NCBI RefSeq assembly: GCF_025369935.1
Contig: NZ_CP104467.1
Span: 1,069,001-1,133,000 of the forward strand
DNA from: Paenibacillus andongensis
GTDB lineage: Bacteria > Bacillota > Bacilli > Paenibacillales > NBRC-103111
Length of the DNA: 64,000 nucleotides
Direction of reading: 5' to 3'
This document shows positions 53,255-63,067 of this stretch, in pieces; the stretch's first letter is position 1, and every line of letters starts with the position of its first letter. The translations under genes were made by a program, and so were the position numbers. The notes below the pieces were generated by a model. That model ran no database searches and was not told the DNA's origin. It was given only the letters and a program-made list of their open reading frames with translations.

Positions 53255-53299
53255 GGTGAAAGGTAGTCGGCAAATGCACAGCGAAAAGTCGTGAGCGGA
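53253..53299 (+). repeat. Repeated leader element, copy 1
   Basis: AAGGTGAAAGGTAGTCGGCA followed by AATGCAC and AAAAGTCGT. The copy at 57367-57413 differs by a few substitutions and single-base insertions. Each copy lies 110-160 bases before a transporter gene of module 2 (binding protein here, permease there). Confidence 0.5.
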
Positions 53300-53408
53300 G
53301 CAGAGCCGAATCTGCAGCAAAAGTAAAATAAAGATATGCTTGCTGATGATTCCGAGTGTCGCAAACAGTTTCAGTAGGCAAACGCCAAATAGTAAATGGG
53401 GGAGTACT

Positions 53409-54914
53409 ATGAAGAAGAGATTCATGTCGGCAAGCGCACTCATTATAGGGTCTATGCTTGTTCTATCCGCTTGCGGCAACAATAGCGGAGATACGGCGCC
53501 AGTAGCCGGGGATAAAACGGCAAAGCCAGAGGAAAAACCGACGGAACTGACTGTTGCTTTCCCGATTTTCGGTGCAGTGCCTAAGGAGTTGTCCTTGGTG
53601 CAGGATTCCATTAATCAAATCGCACAGAAAAAAATCAATGCAACTGTGAAGTTGACGCCGATCAGCATTGGGAACTGGGAGCAGCAAATTAATCTGATGC
53701 TGAGCAGCAGCGAAAAGCTAGATTTAATGTTTGTAGGAGGCAACAACTACAGCAGTTATGTTTCCAAGGGTCAAATTGTTGCGCTTAGCAAACTGCTCGA
53801 ACAGCATGGCCAAGGAATAGCAAAAGCGATGGATCCGGCCTACTTGAATGCAGCCAAAATTTCTGGATCCATCTACGCCATTCCTACCATCCGCGACTTT
53901 GCCGCGTATAATGGTCTGACAATGCGGAAGGATTTGGTCGACAAGTTTCAAATCGATGTCAGTAAAATTCGTACGCTAGACGATGTGGAGGCCACATTGA
54001 AAACGATCAAGGAGAAAGAGCCAAATGTGACGCCGCTGATTCCAGGCAGTATCGGCAGAACGATGCTCGATTCGTACCGTACGTTTGACATGCTGGGGGA
54101 TTCACTTGGTGTTCTTCCGAATTTTGATAATAATCTCAAAGTAGTCAATTTGTACGAAACGGAAGAATATGCTCAGTTTATTAAGAAGATGAGAAAATGG
54201 TATACATCTGGCTTGATTCTGAAAGACGCCTCAACGAATAAAACTTCTCAGTTTGATTTGATCAAGTCGAACCGCGGATTTGCCTATTTCTCCAATATGA
54301 AGCCGGGGTTTGAACAGCAAGAGACGAAGAGCAGCGGTGTGCCTATGGTCACGGCAAACTTGCTTCAGCCGGTTTCTACAACTACGAACGTCACAGGTGT
54401 CATGTGGGGGATACCAATTAACTCCAAAACACCGGAAAAAGCGATGGATTTCCTGAACCTTATGTATTCAGACAAAGATATCGTCAACCTCTTCGATTGG
54501 GGTGTGGAAGGGAAACATTATGTCAAATCGGACAATGTCATCGACTTTCCTCAAGGTGTTGATTCCAAAACTTCGGGCTACAACCTGAATATGGGGTATA
54601 TGTTCGGCAATCAATTCCTTTCCTATGTATTCAAGGGTGACGATCCGAAAATTTGGGACAAAATGGACCAATTTAACAAATCGGCATTAAAATCAAAGGC
54701 GCTGGGCTTTACGTTCGATGCAAATGCGGTCAAGGCGGAATATGCCGCGGTGACCAACGTGGTTACGCAGTACAAGCTTCCGCTCGAGACGGGGAGTGTC
54801 GATCCGGAGAAAATCTTGCCGGAGTTTATCTCCAAGCTGAAATCCGCAGGAATAGATAAAATTATCGCAGAGAAGCAAAAGCAGCTCGACGAGTGGGCGA
54901 AAAGCAGTAAATAA
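53409..54914 (+). CDS. Extracellular solute-binding lipoprotein (module 2)
   Basis: 501 residues from ATG 53409 (GGGGGAGTACT upstream). Signal peptide with lipobox LSAC near residue 19. Middle-size LipO/YtcQ-type binding protein (SSEKLDLMFVGGNNYSSYVSKGQIVALSKLL, NMGYMFGNQFLSYVFKGDD). It would deliver sugar to the permeases encoded at 57498 and 58442, from which it is separated by the GH2 gene, an uncommon order. Confidence 0.9.
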   Translation: MKKRFMSASALIIGSMLVLSACGNNSGDTAPVAGDKTAKPEEKPTELTVAFPIFGAVPKELSLVQDSINQIAQKKINATVKLTPISIGNWEQQINLMLSSSEKLDLMFVGGNNYSSYVSKGQIVALSKLLEQHGQGIAKAMDPAYLNAAKISGSIYAIPTIRDFAAYNGLTMRKDLVDKFQIDVSKIRTLDDVEATLKTIKEKEPNVTPLIPGSIGRTMLDSYRTFDMLGDSLGVLPNFDNNLKVVNLYETEEYAQFIKKMRKWYTSGLILKDASTNKTSQFDLIKSNRGFAYFSNMKPGFEQQETKSSGVPMVTANLLQPVSTTTNVTGVMWGIPINSKTPEKAMDFLNLMYSDKDIVNLFDWGVEGKHYVKSDNVIDFPQGVDSKTSGYNLNMGYMFGNQFLSYVFKGDDPKIWDKMDQFNKSALKSKALGFTFDANAVKAEYAAVTNVVTQYKLPLETGSVDPEKILPEFISKLKSAGIDKIIAEKQKQLDEWAKSSK

Positions 54915-54938
54915 TCATTTCGGCTCCTATTCATTTGC

Positions 54939-54974
54939 CCCGGTCAACATCTCAGTTGGTCGGGGAATTTTTTG
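54939..54974 (+). terminator. Terminator or attenuator after the binding-protein gene
   Basis: CCCCGGTCAAC pairs with GTTGGTCGGGG using two G-U pairs, followed by AATTTTTT. It may let the binding protein be made in excess over downstream genes. Confidence 0.65.
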
Positions 54975-55016
54975 ACTGGGATCCAGTCATCTCAATCGAC
55001 ACCGAAAGGGGTAAAT

Positions 55017-57311
55017 ATGATGCTAAATATCATGCCATTAAACGATCAATGGACATTCACGAAAAATAATAATCCCTCCTACGTACTTGAGCCCATACAA
55101 GACGGCCAGTCCGTCATACTGCCTCATTCCTGGAACGATATCGACGGTCAAGGCGATAGTGGTGAACAGTACTATCGGGGGCAATGCTGGTATCAGCGGA
55201 TTTTGAACATTTCCCAAGAGAATTTGACAAAACGCATCTACCTGGAAATCGGCGCCGCCGGGAATATGGGTCATGTTTATGTCAATGGCAGCTTGGTCGG
55301 GGACAGCCGATGCGGATATGCCATGTTTAGGGTCCCTTTAACCCCCTACTTGAAAGAGGGAGAAAATCTTATCGCCATTATGGCTGATAACAGCTACGAC
55401 AACACGGTGTTCCCTTTAATGGCTGACTTTACCTTCTATGGCGGCTTGTACAGAGAAGTGAAGCTTCTTATCATGGACGATATTCATTTTGACGTCATGG
55501 ACAACGGGCGGGATGGTGTCTATTTAACGCAACGGAAAATCGCCCCAGAAACGTTTGAATTGGCCGTTCATGGTCAAATCGTGAATGAATCCTCTGTCTC
55601 CAAAGAGGGAGTCCTTAAGATACTGCTCAAGGATGAAGTAGGAAGAACAGTCATGGAGGCAAGCTCAGAACTTGTTTTTGAAAATGAAGCAAATTTCAGC
55701 ATAAGAAGCGAAATTGCAAATCCGATTCTTTGGGACGGCGTAGATCAACCCTATCTGTATACGGTAGAGGTATCCGCCGTCATCGAGGGACAAGTCTGTG
55801 ATTCGCGGCATGTCGCGATAGGATTTAGGACGGTTGAAGCAACGACGGAGCAAGGCTTGCTCTTGAATGGCAAACCAGTCAAGATTAACGGCGTATGCCG
55901 ACATCAGGACTTCGCCGGTGTGGGCAATGCCATTACGAAAAAGCATATGGATGAAGATATGGCCTTGATCCGGGAAATCGGAGCGAACAGCCTTCGTCTT
56001 GCCCATTACCAGCATGATGACTATTTTTACAGCTTGTGCGACCGTCACGGTTTACTGGTATGGGCTGAAATTCCGTTTATCAGCATTCCTTCCACCAAAG
56101 ATCCGGAAAACCGCAATGCGGAAGAACAGCTGGAAAAGCTTATTAAACAAGCGTATAATCACTCCTCTATCTATTGTTGGGGCGTACAAAACGAGATTAC
56201 GATTGCCGTAGAAACGGAGCAAACGTATACAACCATTAAGAAACTGGAGACTTTGGCTAAACAATTAGACCCTAACCGCTTAACGGTTCAAGCCAATATT
56301 AACGGTGTTGAGAATGACAGTATAATAAATAGCTTTACTGACCTGATCGGATACAATTTATACTACGGCTGGTATTATGGTGAAATCAAAGATTTGCAAG
56401 ATCGCCTCGATGAATTTCATCAAGTTCAACCTCAAATTCCGGTAATCATCTCCGAATACGGGGTGGATACGAATCCCAAGTACCATTCTTCTACGCCTGG
56501 GGTCCAAGATTATACAGAGGAGTACCAGCTGTTATTCCATCACAATGCTTTGGAAGCCTTCGATAAGCGATCGTTTGTATTGGGCGGTTATGTATGGAAC
56601 ATGTTTGATTTCGGCAGTGCAAACAGAAAAGAAGGCGGCGAAACCGGAAAGAACTTGAAGGGACTTGTTACACTTGACCGGAAAATCAAAAAGGACGCCT
56701 TTTATCTTTACAAAGCCTACTGGTCTAAGGCTCCTTTCGTTCATTTAGCCGGCCGTCGATTTGTGAATAGACACCAAAAACTCAATGATATCGTGATCTT
56801 GTCGAATGTGTCTCATGTCAAAGTTTATCTAAATCAGACTCATCTTACCGAAATAAACGGTGGCGAACCGATGAAAATCGTGAAGGATGTTTCGTTTATC
56901 GAAGGGGAGAATTGCGTAAGAGTTGAAGGTACAGACGAGCATGGCTTCATCCATACGGATGAGATTGTGCTTCGTTATGCAGCGGAAATAGATCAAAGTT
57001 ATATCCACGTTAAACCGGAAAAAGCAAAAAATGTCGTCAACTGGTTCGAAAAGTTTGATCTGTCCAATGCTGAGCCTATCGAATTGAGAGACGGGTATTA
57101 TTCTACATTTGACACGATCAAAGATCTTTATGCCAATGAAGAGGCGAAAGCGGTATATCTTAAATACTTCGGAGATATGACCAATAATCCGTTCTTTGAG
57201 GTAATGAGAGGGGTCATGTCTATTCAGAAAATGTCCCAACTGGTGCAATTCAACATTGTCCCGGAATTGCTCTCCGTCATCAATAAAGAACTGAATGCGA
57301 TAAAAAAATGA
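55017..57311 (+). CDS. GH2 glycosidase (beta-galactosidase/beta-glucuronidase type)
   Basis: 764 residues from ATG 55017 (GAAAGGGGTAA upstream). Domain order of GH2: sugar-binding jelly roll (PHSWNDIDGQGDSGEQYYRG), immunoglobulin-like domain, then TIM barrel with acid/base Glu near residue 393 (WGVQNE) and nucleophile Glu near 480 (VIISEYGVDT). GSANRKEGGETGKNLKGLVTLDRK is the conserved barrel end. No signal peptide. Most similar in type to the BgaA/LacZ-like short GH2 enzymes; galactose, glucuronate or mannose specificity cannot be fixed. Confidence 0.9.
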   Translation: MMLNIMPLNDQWTFTKNNNPSYVLEPIQDGQSVILPHSWNDIDGQGDSGEQYYRGQCWYQRILNISQENLTKRIYLEIGAAGNMGHVYVNGSLVGDSRCGYAMFRVPLTPYLKEGENLIAIMADNSYDNTVFPLMADFTFYGGLYREVKLLIMDDIHFDVMDNGRDGVYLTQRKIAPETFELAVHGQIVNESSVSKEGVLKILLKDEVGRTVMEASSELVFENEANFSIRSEIANPILWDGVDQPYLYTVEVSAVIEGQVCDSRHVAIGFRTVEATTEQGLLLNGKPVKINGVCRHQDFAGVGNAITKKHMDEDMALIREIGANSLRLAHYQHDDYFYSLCDRHGLLVWAEIPFISIPSTKDPENRNAEEQLEKLIKQAYNHSSIYCWGVQNEITIAVETEQTYTTIKKLETLAKQLDPNRLTVQANINGVENDSIINSFTDLIGYNLYYGWYYGEIKDLQDRLDEFHQVQPQIPVIISEYGVDTNPKYHSSTPGVQDYTEEYQLLFHHNALEAFDKRSFVLGGYVWNMFDFGSANRKEGGETGKNLKGLVTLDRKIKKDAFYLYKAYWSKAPFVHLAGRRFVNRHQKLNDIVILSNVSHVKVYLNQTHLTEINGGEPMKIVKDVSFIEGENCVRVEGTDEHGFIHTDEIVLRYAAEIDQSYIHVKPEKAKNVVNWFEKFDLSNAEPIELRDGYYSTFDTIKDLYANEEAKAVYLKYFGDMTNNPFFEVMRGVMSIQKMSQLVQFNIVPELLSVINKELNAIKK

Positions 57312-57318
57312 TTTGACC

Positions 57319-57360
57319 ATTGTCCCTGTCAACATGGCCCGTTGACAGGGACAATTTTTA
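57319..57360 (+). terminator. Perfect terminator-like hairpin after GH2
   Basis: ATTGTCCCTGTCAAC pairs perfectly with GTTGACAGGGACAAT (15 bp) around ATGGCCC, followed by TTTTTA. Confidence 0.85.
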
Positions 57361-57366
57361 TGAATC

Positions 57367-57413
57367 AAGGTGGAAGGATAGTCGGCAAAGTGCAAATCGG
57401 AAGTCGTAGGAAC
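57367..57413 (+). repeat. Repeated leader element, copy 2
   Basis: AAGGTGGAAGGATAGTCGGC followed by AAAGTGCA and GAAGTCGT; see copy 1 at 53253. Confidence 0.5.
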
Positions 57414-57497
57414 GGTAGTGGAGATATCCGGATTTCATTAAGATAAAAGGACTACAAGATACCATACACCGATAGAAAAGGAAGGGGAAATTACGGA

Positions 57498-58430
57498 ATG
57501 ATAAAACGTACGCAGGGCAGCTCGAAGAAAAGAATATGGAAATACAGTCCGCTCTATCTAATGATGCTTCCTGGAATCGCATACTTGATCATCAATAACT
57601 ATTTACCGATGTTTGGTCTCACGATTGCTTTCAAGGACATCAATTTCACGAAAGGAATATGGGGGAGCGATTGGGTCGGTTTTCAAAATTTCAAGTTTCT
57701 GTTCCAAACGTCTGACGCTTATATCATAACCCGCAATACGATACTTTATAACGTGGCATTCATCTTGATCGGCCTTATCGTTGCGGTCGGTTTCGCCATT
57801 CTGCTGAACGAAATCAAGAGCAAGATTGCGTCCCGTCTATATCAAAGCATTATTATCCTACCATTCCTGATATCGATGGTATTGGTCAGCTACCTCGTAT
57901 ACTCCATGCTGAGCATGGAGAGTGGATTCATGAACAAGACGATTTTGCCGGCGTTGGGCCTAGAACCGATCTCATGGTATAACGAACCGAAATACTGGCC
58001 TATCATTATCACATTGGTCCATACCTGGAAGGGAGCCGGATACGCATGCATCATTTACTTGGCTGCCATTATTGGTATTGATCCGGAGTATTATGAGGCG
58101 GCGAAGCTGGACGGGGCGTCCAAGTGGCAGCAAATCCGTACGATCACGATACCGCTGATCACTCCCGTAATCATCATGCTGACACTCCTGGCGATCGGAC
58201 GTATTTTCTACTCCGACTTCGGCCTATTTTATCAAGTTCCGATGAATGCAGGCGCTCTCTTCAGTACTACTAACGTCATCGATACGTACGTATTCCGCGG
58301 CCTTTTGCAGCTAGGCAACATTGGTATGTCGTCAGCGGCTGGCTTCTATCAATCGCTAGTCGGATTCGTGCTCGTTATCGTCTCCAACTATGTTGTTCGT
58401 AAAATCAACAAAGAAAACGCGTTGTTCTAA
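57498..58430 (+). CDS. LplB-type ABC sugar permease (module 2)
   Basis: 310 residues from ATG 57498 with GGAAGGGGAAATTACGG upstream. Six membrane helices; start NYLPMFGLTIAFKDINF and EAA motif YYEAAKLDGASKWQQIRTITIPLI near residue 200 are typical of LplB. It pairs with the next gene (11-base gap). Confidence 0.9.
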   Translation: MIKRTQGSSKKRIWKYSPLYLMMLPGIAYLIINNYLPMFGLTIAFKDINFTKGIWGSDWVGFQNFKFLFQTSDAYIITRNTILYNVAFILIGLIVAVGFAILLNEIKSKIASRLYQSIIILPFLISMVLVSYLVYSMLSMESGFMNKTILPALGLEPISWYNEPKYWPIIITLVHTWKGAGYACIIYLAAIIGIDPEYYEAAKLDGASKWQQIRTITIPLITPVIIMLTLLAIGRIFYSDFGLFYQVPMNAGALFSTTNVIDTYVFRGLLQLGNIGMSSAAGFYQSLVGFVLVIVSNYVVRKINKENALF

Positions 58431-58441
58431 GGGGGATATAC

Positions 58442-59332
58442 ATGAATAATGAAAATCGTATTTGGCAGTGGACTGCGCATCTTGTGATGATCTTGTTTTC
58501 ACTCAGCTGCCTGCTTCCGTTTATGCTTTTGACAATGTCATCGATAACGGATGAAAAGACAATCCTGCAGAATGGGTATTCTTTTATCCCAAAACAGTTC
58601 AGTTTAAGTGCATACGAATATTTGTGGCAGCAATCGTCGCTTGTTTTTAACGCGTACGGGATCACAATTCTCATTACCATCGTGGGGACAACGGTAAGCC
58701 TATTAATCACATCGATGCTGGCATATCCCTTATCACGTCGCGATTTGCCGGGCGGAACGTTCTTCGCTTTTCTCCTGTTTTTCACATTGTTGTTCAATGG
58801 CGGCCTTGTCCCAACGTACTTGATTTATACCCAACTATTCCATATCAAGAATACGTTGTGGGCGTTGATCGTTCCGGGACTTCTCATGAATGGCTTTAAC
58901 GTGCTTCTCATGCGAACGTTCTTCATGACGACAATTCCGGTTCCGGTATTGGAATCGGCCAGCATAGACGGAGCAAGCGAATTTAAAATGTATTACAAAA
59001 TTGTCCTGCCCCTATCGCTGCCGATTCTGGCCACCGTCGGATTGTTTCAAGGACTGGCTTATTGGAACGACTGGAACAACGGCTTAATTTATGTAACCAA
59101 TCCCAAATTGTTCAGTCTGCAGAACGTACTCAATCGGATTATGAGCGACATCCAGTTCTTGGCCAGTAACAGCGAGATCGGTTCGCAAGCTGGGGAGAGC
59201 ATTGCGCAGCTGCCAAGCGAAACATTCCGTATGGCGATTGCGGTGATTGCGGTGATCCCGGTTCTGATCGCATATCCGTTCTTCCAGAAATACTTCGTTA
59301 AAGGCATGACCATTGGTGCTGTTAAAGGTTGA
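58442..59332 (+). CDS. YtcP/LplC-type ABC sugar permease (module 2)
   Basis: 296 residues, ATG preceded by AAGGGGGATATAC. Six membrane helices; EAA motif LESASIDGASEFKMYYKIVLPLSLP near residue 180; C-terminus PFFQKYFVKGMTIGAVKG. Second transmembrane subunit of the module 2 importer. As with module 1, no ATPase gene is present in the cluster. Confidence 0.9.
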   Translation: MNNENRIWQWTAHLVMILFSLSCLLPFMLLTMSSITDEKTILQNGYSFIPKQFSLSAYEYLWQQSSLVFNAYGITILITIVGTTVSLLITSMLAYPLSRRDLPGGTFFAFLLFFTLLFNGGLVPTYLIYTQLFHIKNTLWALIVPGLLMNGFNVLLMRTFFMTTIPVPVLESASIDGASEFKMYYKIVLPLSLPILATVGLFQGLAYWNDWNNGLIYVTNPKLFSLQNVLNRIMSDIQFLASNSEIGSQAGESIAQLPSETFRMAIAVIAVIPVLIAYPFFQKYFVKGMTIGAVKG

Positions 59333-59356
59333 TTTCATAACATTAGGAGGGTAACC

Positions 59357-61645
59357 ATGAAAAGAAATATGCAAGAATTGATTTCACAAATGACTTTGGA
59401 AGAGAAAGCATCTCTCTGCTCGGGACTTGACTTTTGGCATACGAAAGGGATCGAGCGGCTCGGCATCCCGTCCATCATGATGACGGATGGGCCGCACGGT
59501 CTTCGTAAGCAGCGTGCATCGGCTGATAATTTAGGACTCTTCGATAGCGTGCCGGCAACATGTTTCCCGTCAGCTGCGGGTCTTGCGTCTTCGTGGGACC
59601 GCGAGCTGATTGGCAAGGTCGGGATCGCGCTTGGGGAAGAGTGCCAGGCGGAAGACGTCGCAATTCTGCTAGGACCAGGAGCCAATATCAAGAGATCGCC
59701 GCTGTGCGGGCGCAATTTCGAATACTTCTCGGAAGATCCATACTTGTCTTCCGAAATGGCAGCTGCACATATCCAAGGTGTACAGAGCCAAGGCGTCGGC
59801 ACGTCGCTAAAGCATTTCGCGGTTAATAATCAAGAACACCGCCGGATGACGACTAATGCGGTTGTGGATGAGCGTACACTTCGGGAGATTTATTTGGCTA
59901 GTTTCGAAGGAGCGGTAAAAAAGGGGCAGCCGTGGACGGTCATGTGCGCCTATAATCAGCTTAACGGCGAGTACTGCGGGGAAAATGAGCGTCTGCTTAC
60001 AGACATATTGAAGGACGAGTGGGGACATGAGGGCTTCGTCGTTTCCGACTGGGGCGCAGTGAACGAGCGTACAGACGGTTTGGCGGCAGGACTTGAGCTG
60101 GAAATGCCGTCTTCTGGAGGAGCTGGTGACCGTAAAATCGTCGAAGCGGTGAAAAGCGGCAAGCTGTCCGAGAACAAGCTGGACGCGGCAGTTGAACGGA
60201 TACTGAGCATCGTCTTCAAGGCGGTCGACAGCAAGAAGGCTGACGCTTCCTATGATCCGGAGGCCCATCATCAGCTGGCACGAGAAGTCGCGCGTGAAAG
60301 CATGGTACTGCTGAAAAATGAGGACGGCATCTTGCCATTGCCGAAGTCCGGCAAAATTGCCGTCATCGGGCAACTTGCCAAGCAGCCGAGATATCAAGGC
60401 GGAGGCAGCTCGCATATCAAGCCGACTAAGCTCGAGGATATCAGTGAGGAGCTTGCCAAATCGGCGGGAAGCGGCTCGGAGATCTTGTTTGCTCCGGGAT
60501 ATGACTTAGGAAGTGATAATACGGATCCGCAGCTTCTGAAAGAAGCGCTCCAGCTTGCAGAAGATGCATCGGTCGTTATTCTCTTCGTCGGTTTACCTGA
60601 TCGATATGAATCGGAAGGATTTGACCGCGAGCATCTGAACCTCCCGCTCAATCAATCGGAGCTAATTGAAGCGGTGACCGCGGTGCAAACACAGACAGTA
60701 ATCGTGCTTAGCAATGGGGCACCTGTGGAAATGCCTTGGATCGGCAGTGTAAAAGCTGTGCTCGAGGCATACTTAGGCGGCCAAGCGCTAGGTGGTGCGA
60801 TTGCCGATATACTGTTCGGTGATGCCAATCCTTGTGGCAAGCTAGCCGAGACGTTCCCTGTTCAGTTGAGCGACAATCCATCTTATTTAAATTTTCCAGG
60901 TGATGGAGACCTTGTGGAATATAAGGAAGGGATTTACGTCGGTTACCGCTATTATGACAAGAAGAAGCTGCGGCCACTGTTCCCATTCGGTCATGGGCTT
61001 AGTTATACAACTTTTGAATACGGCGGACTTGCTGTGGACAAAGATTCGATGAACGACAGCGATTCGATGCACGTCTCAGTCAATATAAAGAATACCGGCA
61101 GCAAAGTTGGTAAAGAGATCGTTCAGCTGTATGTGCGGGATGTGCGCAGCAGCGTGTCCCGCCCGGAGAAGGAGCTGAAGGGATTCGCCAAAGTAGCGCT
61201 GGAGCCTGGAGAAGCGAGAACCGTCACCTTTACGCTTGATAAGAGATCATTTGCTTATTTCGATGTGGAAGTGAACGATTGGCATGTTGAGACAGGCGAG
61301 TTCGAAATTCTGGTCGGAAAGTCTTCAGCGGAGATCGTACTTAAGAGGAACATTCGACTGAATTCGACGGTATCGAAAGCGAAGACGTATACACGTAATT
61401 CGACAGTTGGCGATCTGATGGAGAACCAGCGAGCCGCTACGATCGTAACGGATCTGCTAAAGCATTCGCCATTCGGCTCTTCTAACGGAGAAGGAGAAGG
61501 GGAAGGGGAAGGGATGTCCGAGCTAATGGCCGCATTCCTGAAATATTTGCCGCTTCGAGGTTTAGTTGCCTTCAGCGGAGGCGGACTTACGGTTGAGTCG
61601 CTTGATTCATTGCTCGAGCGGCTGAATCAAGGAGATAAGGAGTAG
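59357..61645 (+). CDS. GH3 beta-glycosidase
   Basis: 762 residues, ATG preceded by TTAGGAGGGTAACC. N-terminal TIM barrel beginning [16 protein letters not shown]; nucleophile Asp near residue 231 in [20 protein letters not shown] is the conserved substrate Lys-His segment. The alpha/beta sandwich ([21 protein letters not shown]) and the fibronectin III-like domain ([14 protein letters not shown] onward) follow. [10 protein letters not shown] stretch near residue 712 and an extra C-terminal tail are unusual. No signal peptide, so it hydrolyses imported beta-glucosides or beta-xylosides. It closes module 2. Confidence 0.92.
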   Translation: MKRNMQELISQMTLEEKASLCSGLDFWHTKGIERLGIPSIMMTDGPHGLRKQRASADNLGLFDSVPATCFPSAAGLASSWDRELIGKVGIALGEECQAEDVAILLGPGANIKRSPLCGRNFEYFSEDPYLSSEMAAAHIQGVQSQGVGTSLKHFAVNNQEHRRMTTNAVVDERTLREIYLASFEGAVKKGQPWTVMCAYNQLNGEYCGENERLLTDILKDEWGHEGFVVSDWGAVNERTDGLAAGLELEMPSSGGAGDRKIVEAVKSGKLSENKLDAAVERILSIVFKAVDSKKADASYDPEAHHQLAREVARESMVLLKNEDGILPLPKSGKIAVIGQLAKQPRYQGGGSSHIKPTKLEDISEELAKSAGSGSEILFAPGYDLGSDNTDPQLLKEALQLAEDASVVILFVGLPDRYESEGFDREHLNLPLNQSELIEAVTAVQTQTVIVLSNGAPVEMPWIGSVKAVLEAYLGGQALGGAIADILFGDANPCGKLAETFPVQLSDNPSYLNFPGDGDLVEYKEGIYVGYRYYDKKKLRPLFPFGHGLSYTTFEYGGLAVDKDSMNDSDSMHVSVNIKNTGSKVGKEIVQLYVRDVRSSVSRPEKELKGFAKVALEPGEARTVTFTLDKRSFAYFDVEVNDWHVETGEFEILVGKSSAEIVLKRNIRLNSTVSKAKTYTRNSTVGDLMENQRAATIVTDLLKHSPFGSSNGEGEGEGEGMSELMAAFLKYLPLRGLVAFSGGGLTVESLDSLLERLNQGDKE

Positions 61646-61674
61646 CTTCATACCAAAAGCGGTGGAATAAATAT

Positions 61675-61713
61675 TAAAAAGACGTTGCCTGTGATCAAGG
61701 CAGCGTCTTTTTG
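61675..61713 (+). terminator. Terminator of module 2
   Basis: AAAAAGACGTTGCCT pairs with AGGCAGCGTCTTTTT (one mismatch) around a short loop, ending in a T-run. Confidence 0.8.
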
Positions 61714-61770
61714 AGTTTGCTGGCTTCTTGCACTTCAAAACTTATTTGTCACCTAACAGATTGGTTAAAC
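61714..61770. repeat. 20-bp repeat remnant F
   Basis: GTTTGCTGGCTTCTTGCA is the right half of the array C hairpin. It is followed by one reversed unit ACTTCAAAACTTATTTGTCA (61732-61751) and the core CCTAACAGATTGGTTA. Forward units are missing. Confidence 0.65.
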
Positions 61771-61875
61771 GATCTCGGTTAATTTCTATAATTCTCTTAA
61801 AAAGGAGATGCAACTTGATTTGAATGTGATTATGCTGCCCATGTTAGCGTCTGATGCAATACTAAATTGCTTATA

Positions 61876-62235
61876 TTAATAATTTTCCCCGCGATAATAG
61901 CGCTTCAGTTTTTCTTCCAAATGAACGAGCTGCGCTTCCTTCTCCTCAATATCTTTCAACAGCTTTTGCTTTTGATCTTCAATCAGTTGGATTCTCTCCG
62001 GCAGGGTTGAGGTTCCTTCGTTCACCTTATCATAATACTTTTTGATGTCCTCTACACTCATCCCGGTTTCGCGAAGACATTTGATAAAAACCAGCCAGCT
62101 CAGATCATCGTCCGTATAAAGACGGTTATTCTGCTCGCTTCGGGCAGCAGGTTGCAACAGTCCCTTTCTTTCGTAAAAACGGATCGCTCCAATATTGATC
62201 CCGACTTCCTTTGCCACTTCTCCAATCGTTAACAT
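61876..62235 (-). CDS. MerR-family transcriptional regulator
   Basis: 119 residues. N-terminal winged helix TIGEVAKEVGINIGAIRFYERKGLL and a C-terminal coiled coil (LIEDQKQKLLKDIEEKEAQLVHLEEKL). No effector-binding Cys, so it is not a metal sensor; it resembles the small MerR regulators that control neighbouring oxidoreductase genes. Divergent from the dehydrogenase at 62338, with a palindrome in the shared promoter. Confidence 0.9.
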   Translation of the reverse strand: MLTIGEVAKEVGINIGAIRFYERKGLLQPAARSEQNNRLYTDDDLSWLVFIKCLRETGMSVEDIKKYYDKVNEGTSTLPERIQLIEDQKQKLLKDIEEKEAQLVHLEEKLKRYYRGENY

Positions 62236-62262
62236 GCTAACCCTCTTTTATAAAAAATTATG

Positions 62263-62290
62263 TTGACCTACACTTAGTGTAGCATAGTAA
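62263..62290 (+). promoter_or_regulatory. MerR-type promoter with central palindrome
   Basis: TTGACC (-35-like, 62263-62268) is followed by CTACACT-T-AGTGTAG (62268-62282) and then a -10-like CATAGTAA. A dyad lying between -35 and -10 with a long spacer is the MerR hallmark. It would drive the dehydrogenase gene. Confidence 0.6.
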
Positions 62291-62337
62291 CTTATAAATC
62301 GTTAAAGAAAAATCAAATTAGGGAAAGAAGGATTCGC

Positions 62338-63048
62338 ATGAAAAAGACCGCATTTGTAACTGGAGCAAATAAAGGAATCGGCATTGAAATCGTTAAGCAG
62401 TTAGGTGAAGCAGGCTGGAAAGTCATCCTTGGCGCGCGCAGTGCCGAACGGGGTGAAGCTGCCGTTTCCGAGTTAACTTCCAAGGGGTTAGACGTAGAAT
62501 TGGTACAAATCGACATGGGTGACTTGAAAACCATCGAACAGGCAGCCGATACGATCAACAAGAATTATCCGGACTTGAAGCTTCTAATCAATAACGCTGG
62601 TATGCCTGGCGCTTTCTCCCGTTCTTTTACGGATACCAAAGAGGATGATCTGCGGAATGCCTTCGAAGTTAACTTTTTCGGGACCTTCCGTTTGAACCAG
62701 CGTTTGTTCCCGTTAATCAAAGATAACGAAGGCACAATCGTCAATGTATCGACCGACATGGCTTCTCTGGACCATATGCAAAATGCTGAATGTACTTTGA
62801 ACGCATTTGATTATAACTCATCTAAAACGGCCAACAATGCCATGACACTTTCAATGGCTTATGAAGTCAAAAACAGCAACGCTCAAGTATTCGCGGTAAC
62901 GCCTGGATTCACTTCAACAGATCTTAACGGCAATGCCGCAGGCGGTAAATCGAAAGAAGCCGCCGCTGCGATTATAGTGGGTTATGCGACAGATGGCAAA
63001 CGTCATAACGGCGAATTCTTGGATGAGAAGGGCGTTTACGCCTGGTAA
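62338..63048 (+). CDS. Short-chain dehydrogenase/reductase
   Basis: 236 residues, ATG preceded by GGGAAAGAAGGATTC. Rossmann motif TGANKGIG, LLINNAG, catalytic Ser in VNVSTD and YNSSK (Tyr-x-x-x-Lys, about residues 159-163), and the C-terminal PGFTSTDLNG segment. It resembles carbonyl reductase-like SDR enzymes using NADP(H), as suggested by ARSAER after the second strand. The substrate is unknown. Likely controlled by the divergent MerR regulator. Confidence 0.9.
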   Translation: MKKTAFVTGANKGIGIEIVKQLGEAGWKVILGARSAERGEAAVSELTSKGLDVELVQIDMGDLKTIEQAADTINKNYPDLKLLINNAGMPGAFSRSFTDTKEDDLRNAFEVNFFGTFRLNQRLFPLIKDNEGTIVNVSTDMASLDHMQNAECTLNAFDYNSSKTANNAMTLSMAYEVKNSNAQVFAVTPGFTSTDLNGNAAGGKSKEAAAAIIVGYATDGKRHNGEFLDEKGVYAW

Positions 63049-63067
63049 CCCGCAACTGCCAAAAGCA

